Below the pieces are notes generated by a model that was given only the letters and a program-made list of their open reading frames with translations, searched no databases and was not told the DNA's origin. Of a stretch of 35,047 nucleotides of DNA, positions 8,166 to 16,606 are shown piece after piece (position 1 is the stretch's first letter; each line of letters begins with the position of its first letter). Source of the stretch: Deltaproteobacteria bacterium (GTDB taxonomy: Bacteria; Desulfobacterota; Binatia; UBA9968); NCBI GenBank assembly GCA_005879605.1, contig VBKE01000309.1:1-35047 (forward strand), written 5' to 3'. A program made the translations under genes and the position numbers.

Positions 8166-8918
8166 ATGCTCCCGATCGTTGCCAGTTTCAGCATCATGTT
8201 GAATCTGAGGGAGCGTCTTGCCATTATCTGTATTCAAGCTGATGCGGCAATTGGCCGATCGCCTCCTGGCATGCCAAAACGCAATTTACTGCTCACCCCA
8301 GAAGAACTCGCCCAAACTTCCTCCGTCACTTTACATCACTACAACCAAGATGCCGAAAGTTTTTGGCAAGGCACAAAAGATCACGACGTCAGTCAGAATC
8401 GCAACGCGCTGATTGAGCATCTCGTCGGCGAGGGACCTTTTCGAATTCTCGACTTCGGCTGTGGGCCCGGACGGGACCTCAAGGCTTTCAAAGAATTGGG
8501 ATACGAAGCAATCGGACTCGAAGGAGCAGAGCGTTTTGTCGAGTTGGCGCGCAACTACAGTAGCTGTGAAGTTTGGCAGCAAGACTTTCTCCAGCTCAAA
8601 CTTCCCGCGGAGCATTTCGACGGCATCTTCGCAAACGCCGCCCTTTTCCATGTTCCGAGTCAGGAATTGCCTCGCGTGTTGAAAGAACTCTGGGCAACAC
8701 TCAAGTGGAACGGCGTGCTCTTCAGCTCCAATCCGCGCGGCGCGAACGAAGAAGGCTGGAGCGGCGGGCGCTACGGCGTTTTCTACAATTTGGAACGTTG
8801 GCGTGAGTTGGTCACGGCCGCAGGTTTCGTCGAGATCACACACTACTATCGACCGGCCGGTTTACCCAGGCAACAACAACCCTGGTTAGCTTCGTTGTGG
8901 CGCAAGATCAAACGTTGA
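8166..8918 (+). CDS. Class I SAM-dependent methyltransferase
   Basis: The core starts at about residue 40 with LTPEELAQTSSVTLHHYNQD. The SAM-binding motif I is RILDFGCGPGRDLKAFKELG, followed by IGLEGAERFVELAR (motif I-post), QQDFLQLKLPAEHFDGIFAN (motif III), and HVPSQELPRVLKELWATLKW. It matches Methyltransf_11/25-type enzymes acting on small molecules or quinone-like substrates; the substrate is unknown. The start is uncertain: the ATG at 8166 has AAAGGA 13 bases upstream, and an in-frame ATG at 8271 (MPKRNLL) would remove about 35 unremarkable residues. Confidence 0.88.
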   Translation: MLPIVASFSIMLNLRERLAIICIQADAAIGRSPPGMPKRNLLLTPEELAQTSSVTLHHYNQDAESFWQGTKDHDVSQNRNALIEHLVGEGPFRILDFGCGPGRDLKAFKELGYEAIGLEGAERFVELARNYSSCEVWQQDFLQLKLPAEHFDGIFANAALFHVPSQELPRVLKELWATLKWNGVLFSSNPRGANEEGWSGGRYGVFYNLERWRELVTAAGFVEITHYYRPAGLPRQQQPWLASLWRKIKR

Positions 8919-8947
8919 AATTAAGCGCCAACTTCTGCGGCTCCTAA

Positions 8948-8977
8948 TTGACAGGCCCGCCTCCCATCGACTAAGGT
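8948..8977 (+). promoter_or_regulatory. Possible sigma70-type promoter of the amidohydrolase operon
   Basis: A perfect TTGACA (8948-8953) is followed after 18 bases by TAAGGT (8972-8977), about 50 bases before the start codon at 9029. The -10 match is weak. Confidence 0.35.
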
Positions 8978-9028
8978 GCAACACGTAGAAGTTAAAATCC
9001 GATAAACCCCGATAAGGAGGAAAAAAAC

Positions 9029-10123
9029 ATGGCTGCAGGAAATGGACATGGCCAAGGCATCAATGGCGTCATCATCTCATCAGACTCCCACGTAATGGAG
9101 CCGGTGGATCTGTGGAAAAAAGGAGTGCCGGAACATTATCATGAGACAGCTCCATTGTTTCCTCCGCACAAGGTCGGCGAAGGCTTCCAACACCATGCCG
9201 GCGGTTGGGATCCGCGCGCGCGGATCAACGAGATGGAAAAAGACGGCCTGAGCGCCGAGGTGCTCTACCCGACCTTGATGCTGGATCTTTTCGCCCTCGA
9301 CGATGCTGGAATGCAGGAGGCCTGTTTCCGCGTCTACAACGATTGGTTGATCGAATACTGCAGCGTCGACACGAATCGGCTGATCGGTATTCCAGCCATC
9401 CCTGTCTATAACGTAGATGTCGGCATTAAAGAGCTGGAGCGCTGCCACAAGGCCGGACTTAAAGGCGCCATTATCTGGCAGGCGCCACATCCGGATCTTC
9501 CTTTTTATTCGAGCCACTATGATAAATTCTGGGCAGCGGCGGCGGACCTGGATGCGCCCGTAAGCCTGCACATTTTGACGGGCCACAGCTACAATAAGGA
9601 TAAGGAGAGAAAAGGAGTCGAGCGTTACCGCGGCAGTGTGAACCTGAAATTGCACGACATAGCCAGCGCTCTTTTTGAATTGATCTTTTACGGCGTGCTG
9701 GAAAGATACCCGAAGCTCAAGATCGTGACGGTCGAGAATGAATGCGGCTGGCTGCCATTCATGGTTCAGCAGTGGGATTACTATTATCGCCGTTTTCGCG
9801 GCGTGAACCCTCCGCCCATCACGAAAGACCCGAGCGAGTTCGTCCGCGATCAGGTTTATTCCTGCTTCTTCAACGATTCGGTCTGTGGTCACAACCTGGA
9901 ATGGTGGGGCCAGAACAATGTCATGTGGTCCAATGATTTCCCGCATCCGAATTCGACCTGGCCTAATTCGCTCAAGATCATTCAGCGAGACCTCGGCCAT
10001 CTCCCTCTCGAGACCCAAACAAAGGTGCTCGCGGCCAACGTCTGCAAGCTCTACAATCTCGACTTGGCCAAGATCCCGGCAGGAATTTCTACGGCTGCAA
10101 CCGCAGCTCAGGCATCGGCGTAA
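9029..10123 (+). CDS. Amidohydrolase family 2 protein (ACMSD-like metal-dependent hydrolase)
   Basis: A 364-residue TIM-barrel amidohydrolase. The first metal motif is degenerate: SSDSHVMEPVDLW (residues 17-29) has Asp and His, but Glu where the classic DxHxH has its second His. Later conserved segments are VSLHILTGH (about 179-187), TVENECGWLPFMVQQWDYYY (about 232-251) and MWSNDFPHPNSTWP with the conserved Asp at about 303. These are features of the ACMSD-like decarboxylase/hydrolase group, which cleaves aromatic or cyclic acids. A strong AAGGAGG precedes the ATG. It leads a close + strand run with a universal stress protein and a cupin dioxygenase, so an aromatic or thiol-acid degradation context is possible but unproven. 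Confidence 0.9.
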   Translation: MAAGNGHGQGINGVIISSDSHVMEPVDLWKKGVPEHYHETAPLFPPHKVGEGFQHHAGGWDPRARINEMEKDGLSAEVLYPTLMLDLFALDDAGMQEACFRVYNDWLIEYCSVDTNRLIGIPAIPVYNVDVGIKELERCHKAGLKGAIIWQAPHPDLPFYSSHYDKFWAAAADLDAPVSLHILTGHSYNKDKERKGVERYRGSVNLKLHDIASALFELIFYGVLERYPKLKIVTVENECGWLPFMVQQWDYYYRRFRGVNPPPITKDPSEFVRDQVYSCFFNDSVCGHNLEWWGQNNVMWSNDFPHPNSTWPNSLKIIQRDLGHLPLETQTKVLAANVCKLYNLDLAKIPAGISTAATAAQASA

Positions 10124-10150
10124 TCAGGCACTTCCAGGGGGAGGAAGCGA

Positions 10151-10603
10151 ATGGCGAAACACTTTAGCAAGATTCTCCACGCTACGGATTACTCCAAAGC
10201 TTCGGCTCGCGCCCTCGACGAAGCCGTCGCTCTGGCCAAGCAAAATCGTGCCGAACTATTGGTGCTGCATGTGATCGAGCCGGTGACACCCTATGTTGCA
10301 GGAGAGGATATGGGTGGGGCGGAACTCTACATGAAACTGGAGGAGACGACCAAGCAAGAGGCCGAACCCTCTATGAAAAAGCTCATGGAGAAACTACGAA
10401 AGTTAAAGGTCAACGCCAAAAGTCTTTTGCTCCGTGGTACGGCTCACGAGCAGATCGTGAGATCTGCCAAGAGCCGAAGAGCAAACTTGATAGTCATTGG
10501 AACGCACGGCCGGACTGGCCTTTCCAAGCTCCTCATGGGAAGCGTTGCCAACCAAGTCATTTCAACGGCGCACTGTCCGGTGCTCACTGTCCGCGGAAAG
10601 TGA
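10151..10603 (+). CDS. Universal stress protein (UspA family, ATP-binding type)
   Basis: The 150-residue single-domain protein starts MAKHFSKILHATDYSKASAR and ends with the nucleotide-binding motif GTHGRTGLSKLLMGSVAN (G117, G120, G130, S131, matching G-2x-G-9x-G-S/T), then AHCPVLTVRGK. It therefore resembles the ATP-binding USP subgroup. Its role is probably in stress or starvation response. GGGAGGAAG precedes the ATG. The gene sits 27 bases after the amidohydrolase and 9 bases before the cupin gene. Confidence 0.95.
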   Translation: MAKHFSKILHATDYSKASARALDEAVALAKQNRAELLVLHVIEPVTPYVAGEDMGGAELYMKLEETTKQEAEPSMKKLMEKLRKLKVNAKSLLLRGTAHEQIVRSAKSRRANLIVIGTHGRTGLSKLLMGSVANQVISTAHCPVLTVRGK

Positions 10604-10612
10604 TTTGCGAAT

Positions 10613-11179
10613 ATGGCTGACGGATACTCGCTACAGAGTTTCATCCGGGATATGGATCGTATTATCCTTGAAGAAAGCTCGCCCGCGAAAATCGTCGCCG
10701 AAGCAAAATCCTTACTGGCCATGCTTCTAAGGCAACCTGATTGTATCGAGCCGAAGTTCAAGAAGCGCGGCGCGACCGCCTACGGCCGCTACATGCTCCA
10801 CCGTGCGCCCCAATTCAACGTGACGGCGGTCGTCTGGGGTCCGGGCGATAACGCGAAGGCTCACAATCATGACACCTGGGGATTGGTTGGCGTTGTCCAG
10901 AACGAAATTCAGGAGACGCGCTTTCGCAGGCGGGACGACGGCTCGAAACCGGATTATGCCGATCTCGAAGTCACTGCCGTTTTGAAGAACACGGCGGGAA
11001 TGGTTTCCTGCTTAGTGCCACCCGACGACGACATCCATGAAATGAACAATGTATCAAATCGCGATACCGTGGAGATTCATGTTTACGGGAAGGACTTGGC
11101 CGACATGCCCCGTCTGCGCTTCGACGTTGGGACGAAAACCGCCAAGATTTTCGCCAGCCCCAAGTACGACAACTGCTGA
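10613..11179 (+). CDS. Cysteine dioxygenase-type cupin protein
   Basis: The 188-residue protein has the cupin iron site of the cysteine dioxygenase / 3-mercaptopropionate dioxygenase family: AYGRYMLHRAPQFNVTAVVW, then H84 and H86 in AKAHNHDTWGLVG, and the third ligand H142 in DDDIHEMNN. The family oxidises a thiol to a sulfinic acid with O2 at mononuclear Fe(II). The substrate is not shown by sequence. The Shine-Dalgarno is weak (GTGATTTGCG), which fits translational coupling to the universal stress protein gene 9 bases upstream. It converges with a rhodanese gene, so the two may share a sulfur-handling role (inference). Confidence 0.85.
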   Translation: MADGYSLQSFIRDMDRIILEESSPAKIVAEAKSLLAMLLRQPDCIEPKFKKRGATAYGRYMLHRAPQFNVTAVVWGPGDNAKAHNHDTWGLVGVVQNEIQETRFRRRDDGSKPDYADLEVTAVLKNTAGMVSCLVPPDDDIHEMNNVSNRDTVEIHVYGKDLADMPRLRFDVGTKTAKIFASPKYDNC

Positions 11180-11203
11180 GTGGTTAAGGCGCGACGCGCA
11201 AAG

Positions 11204-12778
11204 TTAGCGCTCCAATTTAATTTCCCACTCCAGATAACGCTTCATATCTTCCTTGCTGCCTCTGACCGACGGCGAAAGAACCACGTCGTTCGGCTCCGCC
11301 AGAGAAGAATCCGGCCCCTTTCCCGTCGGATAACCCGTTGCGAGCCAGGCCTGCACACCGCCGTCTAAAACGAAAACCTCTGTGTAACCGAGCTTGGTGA
11401 GCGCCAGTGCAGCGAACACGGAATTTCGACCATCGGGGCACGTCACAATGATCGACTGACCTCGGTCGGGAAACCGCTCCGGCAATTTGAGCTCAATCCA
11501 GCCGCGGGAAATCCATCGGGCGCCTGGGACGTGAGCTGCTCCGAACTCAAGGCTCGTACCAACGTCCAGAATCAATATAGAAGAGCTTTGTAATCTCTTG
11601 TGCAGCTCCCCTGCATCGATCAATCGCGCCATGCTGCTGGCGGTTTCAAACCCCAGTGGCTCCGAGCGCGAAGCACCGTAGACGAGCGGCTGCCCGCTTT
11701 CCGCCCACGCGTGTAGCCCACCCTGCAAGACGGAGACATTGCGAAATCCCATCTGCCGATACCAGTAGGCGGCCATCACGGCGCGCGCCGATTCATTACT
11801 AATGAAAATGATCTTTCCGTGTCTTACAGCGATAAAATCATCCGCGCGCTGGACTGCCTGTCCGCCCGGAACATGCAGCGATCCATGAATGTGGCCCGCT
11901 TGATATTCTTTCTCGGCGCGGACATCGATCAGATAGGTCACTCCAGATTCTTGGCCCCTATTTAAAATTTTCAGAAGCTCATCGACAGAAATCCAAGTAA
12001 TGCATTCAGCTTCGGCGATCAGTCGCGCTAGTTCGTTCGCCTTGGCAGCGCTTTCCGCTGGCGCTGTTGGAGCCGCTTGCGCCGGCTTGGACTCCAATTC
12101 AAAACCCGCCAGCACCCAACCCATCGTCCCGTTTTTGAGAGCTCGAACATTAGTTATGCCGAGGCGGCGGAGCACCGCGGTTCCGATAATGCTGCGCGTA
12201 CGGCCCGCGCAGTTGACGATCACCGTCGTCTCCGGTTTTTGCCTGAGCGCGTTCGCCCATAGGATGAGATCGCCCCCGGGAACGTTAATGCCACCGGGAA
12301 TACAAAAGCGCCCATACTCTTCGGGAGTTCTCACATCCAGAATGGCTAAATCTTTTCCCTCTATTTGCCAGCTCTTTAGCTCCTCAGGGGTGACCTCCGG
12401 AAGGCTTCGCTCCTTGTGAACCCTCTCGCCGAAAGCCTTGCTGGGAACGTTGACACCGCTCACGATCGGAAGAGCTTCCCGCTTCCATGCAGCCAATCCG
12501 CCTTCAAGCACGCAGACATCGGAATAGCCAACATTTGCCAATGTCGCAGCCGCCAATTCAGCGCGCTCTCCCCCTTCATCGTATACGACCAGAGGAATTT
12601 TTTGATTTGGCACCAACTCGCCGATCCGAAACTCGAGCTGACTGCGCGGCAAAGACGTGGCATTGCTGATCTGGCATTCGTTGAACTCGCCGCGCTCACG
12701 AATGTCCAACACGGCATACCATCGATCCGACGCCATCAGGGCGGCTATGTCGCGGCATGAAATTCTATTCGCCATCAT
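11204..12778 (-). CDS. Four-domain rhodanese protein with alternating active-site cysteines
   Basis: The 524-residue cytoplasmic protein contains four rhodanese domains in a row (about residues 5-108, 127-230, 260-365 and 380-487). Each has an LDVR-like element and a closing xxGGxxAW element: VLEGGLAAWK, ALKNGTMGWV, VLQGGLHAWA, VLDGGVQAWL. The catalytic loops differ. Domain 1 has YDEGGERA (Asp instead of Cys, residue 67) and domain 2 has NCAGRTRS (C190). Domain 3 has ISNESARA (Ser, residue 327) and domain 4 has TCPDGRNS (C447). So domains 2 and 4 can carry persulfide, while 1 and 3 look catalytically dead. An Ala/Pro-rich linker joins domains 2 and 3. The start is an ATG pair at 12778/12775 after an in-frame TTG; no good Shine-Dalgarno is visible. 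Confidence 0.9.
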   Translation of the reverse strand: MMANRISCRDIAALMASDRWYAVLDIRERGEFNECQISNATSLPRSQLEFRIGELVPNQKIPLVVYDEGGERAELAAATLANVGYSDVCVLEGGLAAWKREALPIVSGVNVPSKAFGERVHKERSLPEVTPEELKSWQIEGKDLAILDVRTPEEYGRFCIPGGINVPGGDLILWANALRQKPETTVIVNCAGRTRSIIGTAVLRRLGITNVRALKNGTMGWVLAGFELESKPAQAAPTAPAESAAKANELARLIAEAECITWISVDELLKILNRGQESGVTYLIDVRAEKEYQAGHIHGSLHVPGGQAVQRADDFIAVRHGKIIFISNESARAVMAAYWYRQMGFRNVSVLQGGLHAWAESGQPLVYGASRSEPLGFETASSMARLIDAGELHKRLQSSSILILDVGTSLEFGAAHVPGARWISRGWIELKLPERFPDRGQSIIVTCPDGRNSVFAALALTKLGYTEVFVLDGGVQAWLATGYPTGKGPDSSLAEPNDVVLSPSVRGSKEDMKRYLEWEIKLER

Positions 12779-12878
12779 CAAAGCAGTTTCGTCGGCTTGA
12801 CGCCCCTCGGCTTCTGTTCTACTAATGCCGAGAGAAATACAAATTGGTTAATGCAACCGTTATATGACGGAGGAAAGA

Positions 12879-13859
12879 ATGACAAGCAACCCTTCACCCT
12901 TTCGCGGTCTCTTCATCCCTCACGTCACCCCCTTCGACGAAGCAGGCGCTTTGGATCTGGAAAGTCTTGAACGGCTCACGGCCCATTTTACCTCGCTCGG
13001 CGGATTGGCCGGACTCGTTTCTTGCGCGCGCATCGGCGAAGGACCGGTGCTGAGTGTGGAGGAAAAGCGAAAAGTTTATGCGATCGTCGGCAATGTTGCG
13101 CGCAAGTCAGGCCGTGTTCACATCGCGACCATCGCGCCGCAATCGACGAGCGAAGCCATCGCCCTGGTGCGCGACTTGGAGAAGCTACCCGTCGATGCCG
13201 TCATGATCTTCCCGCCGCTGCTCTTCGCCTGGGGAAAAGTCGGCGGCGATCTCAAGGTCCGTTTCTTCGAGGATGTGGCGCGCGAAACCCATTTGCCACT
13301 GGTACTTTTCCAGGTGCCTGTCAAAAGCTATTGGTATGACGTTGAAACCATCTGCCGCATCGCACGACTGGAGAAAGTCGTGGCATTCAAAGAAGCCTCT
13401 TTCGATGTCAATCTTTTCACCGAGACGGTCAAACAGCTCGAGCGCGAAAACGCCGCGATGGAAGTGCTCACCGGCAACGACCGCTTCGTCGCCGAAAGTT
13501 ACCGGTCCGGCGCCAGCGGCGCTCTCATCGGGGTAGCGAACGTCGCCACGGAAAAATGGGCGGCCATCGATCTCGCCGGCCGCGCCGCCGACTTTGAGCG
13601 AGCTCTGGCGATTCAGCGCGAGCTCGAGTCTCTCAAGGAGCTCGTCTTCGGCGAGCCTATCGTGGAAGCCGTGGCGCGGATAAAGATCATTCTCCAGCAT
13701 GAAGGGCTTATCAGGAGCGCGACCGTTCGCCGCCCGCAACTGGGAATATCGGACGCAGAGCGACAACTACTGCTGGATAGCTATCGCGCTCTCAAGGACG
13801 AGGACTTTCGGTCGGTCGAGGAAGACGCTGAGCCAAGGCAAAGCCGCGCTTTAATCTAG
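12879..13859 (+). CDS. Dihydrodipicolinate synthase (DapA/NAL) family aldolase-like protein
   Basis: A TIM-barrel class I aldolase-like protein of about 326 residues. It starts near FRGLFIPHVTPFDEAGALD. The Schiff-base lysine is present (K171 in VVAFKEASFD). The usual GTTGE loop is changed to CARIGEG (about 49-55), and the catalytic Tyr of the YNVP motif is replaced by Phe (LFQVP, F144). Authentic DHDPS needs both, so this is unlikely to make lysine precursors; a divergent lyase or hydratase is more likely. Start choice: GGAGG lies 5 bases before the ATG at 12879, whereas the upstream in-frame ATG at 12864 has no such site. The stop codon overlaps that of the convergent MFS gene. Confidence 0.9.
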   Translation: MTSNPSPFRGLFIPHVTPFDEAGALDLESLERLTAHFTSLGGLAGLVSCARIGEGPVLSVEEKRKVYAIVGNVARKSGRVHIATIAPQSTSEAIALVRDLEKLPVDAVMIFPPLLFAWGKVGGDLKVRFFEDVARETHLPLVLFQVPVKSYWYDVETICRIARLEKVVAFKEASFDVNLFTETVKQLERENAAMEVLTGNDRFVAESYRSGASGALIGVANVATEKWAAIDLAGRAADFERALAIQRELESLKELVFGEPIVEAVARIKIILQHEGLIRSATVRRPQLGISDAERQLLLDSYRALKDEDFRSVEEDAEPRQSRALI

Positions 13860-15145
13860 CTATACTCTTCCCGCTGTTGTCCGGGAATTGTGAAGGCGAA
13901 CAATGCGATCGTGATAGCGAGCAGCACCATCGCGCTCAATGCGAGCGACCAGTGCACGCCGATCAATCCGCCGAGCACGCCGACGGTTACGCCGCTAAAG
14001 GCCTTGAGCCCCATGCTCGACATTGAGAACAATCCGATCAGGCGCCCGCGAAGCTGCGGCGGCGCCAACACCTGCACAATCGTCTGAGCCATGGAAAAAA
14101 AGATCAGGTTCAACACGCCGGCAATGAAAAGCAGCGCTAGAGACACATAATAATTATAGGAAAGCGCGAATGCCGTGATGACGACGCACCACAGGATCGC
14201 GCTGATGATGGCGGGCTTGACACTCGGCGGCAACCACCCCCTGCCCTCCAGCAAAAACCCGCCGACCACCGCGCCGGCGGCATTGGCACCCAGCAAGGCG
14301 CTGTATGCGAAATCGGCTTTTCCGGTTCCCAGGTCATGAGCAAACTCCGGCATGGTCGCCTGGAATGCGGTGCCGACGAAAAATGATACACAACCGCCCA
14401 ACACGATCATCGTAACAATCGGCCGATTCCCGGACACTTCTCGAAGGACCTGGAGAGCATCACCCCAACGGATCGCTCGTCTGGCCGGAGCCGGGCCTTC
14501 GCGGCTATGACCGGTGTAGGGCACCATGAGAAGCCAGATCGTTAAAGGCAAGTAAATGAGAGCATTCACAACGAGTCCCATGAACGGACTTAATAACAGC
14601 ATCAGTCCGCCACCGACCGCCGGGCCGAAAAGAAGTCCCAATTGTCGGCTCGTAGAGTTGAGCCTTATCGCGCTCTGCAACTGCTCTGTACCGACGATGT
14701 CGTGAATCAAAAGTTGGCTGCCCGGTCCCCAAAGCACGCCGGCCATGCCGTGAATCACCAACAATACGCAAGCATGCCAGAGCTGAATCGTATCCGTGTA
14801 GAACAGGATCGCCCAGGTTGCCGAGACGCTCATGTACATGATCTGCGCGACCTGAATGACCTTGCGGCAGTCGTAGCGATCGGCCATCGCGCCGAAGTAC
14901 ACCGAGAACAACAGGAACGGCGTCCAGTGCACCAGCACCGCGAAGCCGGCGAGCACCGGCGAGTGAAATTTCTGATAGAGGAGCCAATAGCTGATGACGT
15001 GCTCGATATTATCGGCCATCATGGCCAGCATGGTGCCGACGAAATAGTAGCGAAAGTCACGGTGATGGAGCGCCGCAAAGGCGATCTTCTTGTCGACCGT
15101 GGCGAGATTTCCACTACTTACTTTCTCCGCTATGGATGCCAACAA
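13856..15145 (-). CDS. MFS transporter (exporter, ENTS/MFS_3-like)
   Basis: The 429-residue protein has about 12 predicted membrane segments. It starts ALHHRDFRYYFVGTMLAMMA, then the first segment, and GAMADRYDCRKVIQVAQ as the MFS motif-A loop between helices 2 and 3. Loop regions such as SAIRLNSTSRQLGLLFGPAVGG and VLAPPQLRGRLIGLFSMSSMG are typical of the transmembrane secretion effector group that includes enterobactin exporters. The substrate is unknown. No ATG gives a complete first helix, so TTG is the likely start (15145 or the adjacent 15142, with CGGAG just upstream). The gene converges with the DapA-like gene. Confidence 0.88.
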   Translation of the reverse strand: MLASIAEKVSSGNLATVDKKIAFAALHHRDFRYYFVGTMLAMMADNIEHVISYWLLYQKFHSPVLAGFAVLVHWTPFLLFSVYFGAMADRYDCRKVIQVAQIMYMSVSATWAILFYTDTIQLWHACVLLVIHGMAGVLWGPGSQLLIHDIVGTEQLQSAIRLNSTSRQLGLLFGPAVGGGLMLLLSPFMGLVVNALIYLPLTIWLLMVPYTGHSREGPAPARRAIRWGDALQVLREVSGNRPIVTMIVLGGCVSFFVGTAFQATMPEFAHDLGTGKADFAYSALLGANAAGAVVGGFLLEGRGWLPPSVKPAIISAILWCVVITAFALSYNYYVSLALLFIAGVLNLIFFSMAQTIVQVLAPPQLRGRLIGLFSMSSMGLKAFSGVTVGVLGGLIGVHWSLALSAMVLLAITIALFAFTIPGQQREEYS

Positions 15146-15264
15146 TAACTCCGAAACTGCCTCTGTGCTTAAATAATTCGTGTAATTAAACGGAGACAGT
15201 AACGGATAACAGCTAGCTCTGCAAACAACGGAATGGAAGGTAATGTGCCAAACGTCACAATTAG

Positions 15265-15685
15265 TTTCCCATCCTGCTCGATCTGACGAACGAGCCGCTC
15301 CGATTTTTGGGCGCGACCTTAGTGGCGCAGACGACTTTCATGGAGCGCCAAACCGAGATTTGTCGCCGCGCCATCAAAGCATTCGTCGAAGGGATTCACT
15401 TTATCAGGACCAACAAACCGGAAAGCATGCGTATCATTACTCGGCGCATGCGACTCACGGATGCCGAGATCATCGAGATCAACTACAGCCAGCAAGGACT
15501 CAGACGCACGCTCCCCAAACCAACGCTGAGCGAGGAGGGAATACAGATGGTCCTCACCATGCTTTCGGAGCGCACTCCCGCCGCCCCGAACCACGCGGCC
15601 GCAGCAGTTCGTCGATCCCCGCTTCGTGCGTGAGGTCGAAGCGACCGGTTATGTCGATGCGCTGTACGTTCCGCCGGGCCGTTAG
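15265..15685 (+). pseudogene. Remnant of an ABC/NMT1-type solute-binding protein gene (truncated and frameshifted)
   Basis: From 15265 one frame reads FPILLDLTNEPLRFLGATL, then VAQTTFMERQTEICRRAIKA and FVEGIHFIRTNKPESMRIIT, followed by LTDAEIIEINYSQQ and LSEEGIQMVLTML. This is the C-terminal lobe pattern of NMT1/TRAP-like solute-binding proteins. After about 15575-15600 the matching sequence continues in the +1 frame as QQFVDPRFVREVEATGYVDA, then LYVPPGR and a TAG at 15683-15685, the usual end of such proteins. An in-frame TAG at 15262 precedes the homology and no N-terminal half or signal peptide exists upstream. The gene is therefore 5'-truncated and carries one frameshift. Longer overlapping open frames here are artefacts. 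Confidence 0.75.
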
Positions 15686-15894
15686 CGGAAATTTTTCTCC
15701 GTCCGGAATTTTGCAGCGATCAGCCCTCATCAAGGGAGACCTGGCGCCGCTCGAATCCCGATGGGTCAAATGAAATGTTGTCGCCAATAGACAGATTGAC
15801 TTTACCTGCAACGGTACGATAAGCAGGTCGAAAGAGTTTGACGACGAAAAGCGACGGAGAGTTTTTCACTAGCCTCTAACTCAAGGAGGACACC

Positions 15895-16602
15895 ATGTCA
15901 GTAGCCAAATTTGAAGATCACTGCTGGAAGGATATCGTAACCCCGGACATCCTCGAGACCTACAAGCCCTATCACCGAGAGACCTATATCGGCCAGAGAC
16001 CCGCGCTACTGGCCATCGACCTCTATAATCTCGTCTATGAAGGCGGCCCGAAACAGCCGCACGAGCTGGTCAAGGATCACAAGAGCTCATGCGGCATCTA
16101 CGCCTACGAAGCCATAAGACCGACGCAGGAGTTATTTGCTCTCGCTCGCTCGTTGAAAATTCCCATCTTCTACACCACAAGCGAGACGCGCAAGGAAGCA
16201 AAGCCCGATACGGTCACCGCCACCAACCGAGAACGCGTGAAAATCGACCCTAAAGCGTTCGAGATCCGCGAGGAGTTCAAGCCGGAGGCCGGCGACGTAA
16301 TCATATTTAAGGAGCGAGCCAGCGGCTTTTTCGGCACGCCGCTCGTCGCTCACCTCACGCAGCAAGGCATCGACAGCCTGATTGTCTGCGGCGAGAGCAC
16401 CAGCGGCTGCGTGCGCGCGAGCTGCGTTGACGGCTACTCCTTAGGTTATCATGTGTCGCTCGTTGAAGAGTGCGTATTCGACCGCAGTCCCCTCTCACAT
16501 AAGGTCAATCTATTTGACCTGCATCATAAGTATTCTGACGTAATGAAACTCGACGAGGTGAAGGAAAACCTCATGCAAGAACGCCCGCGCAGAGCCGGCT
16601 AA
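15895..16602 (+). CDS. Isochorismatase-family cysteine hydrolase
   Basis: The 235-residue protein matches the isochorismatase/N-carbamoylsarcosine amidase fold. All three catalytic residues are present: D42 in LLAIDLYNLVYEGG, K139 in IIFKERASGFFGTPL, and C172 in GESTSGCVRASCVDGYSLGY. The last motif is the most typical of the amidase branch. It may hydrolyse an amide or imide of a small acid; the substrate is unknown. AAGGAGG lies 5 bases before the ATG. It is followed by a 9-nt repeat array and an alpha/beta hydrolase gene on the same strand. Confidence 0.92.
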   Translation: MSVAKFEDHCWKDIVTPDILETYKPYHRETYIGQRPALLAIDLYNLVYEGGPKQPHELVKDHKSSCGIYAYEAIRPTQELFALARSLKIPIFYTTSETRKEAKPDTVTATNRERVKIDPKAFEIREEFKPEAGDVIIFKERASGFFGTPLVAHLTQQGIDSLIVCGESTSGCVRASCVDGYSLGYHVSLVEECVFDRSPLSHKVNLFDLHHKYSDVMKLDEVKENLMQERPRRAG

Positions 16603-16606
16603 AGAA

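Noticed and set aside
8331..8843. 170-residue minus strand open frame inside the methyltransferase gene
   Set aside because: Antisense to the conserved SAM-binding core and without motif or ribosome-binding site.
9080..10018. 312-residue open frame on the minus strand inside the amidohydrolase gene
   Set aside because: It is fully antisense to a well-conserved gene, has no family motif and no Shine-Dalgarno; it results from codon bias of the + strand gene.
12000..12419. 139-residue + strand open frame inside the rhodanese gene
   Set aside because: Antisense shadow of rhodanese domains 2-3; Ala/Ser/Arg-rich with no motif.
15243..15773. 176-residue + strand open frame
   Set aside because: It is an alternative frame across the solute-binding-protein remnant, with low-complexity His/Arg/Ser-rich sequence and no motif.
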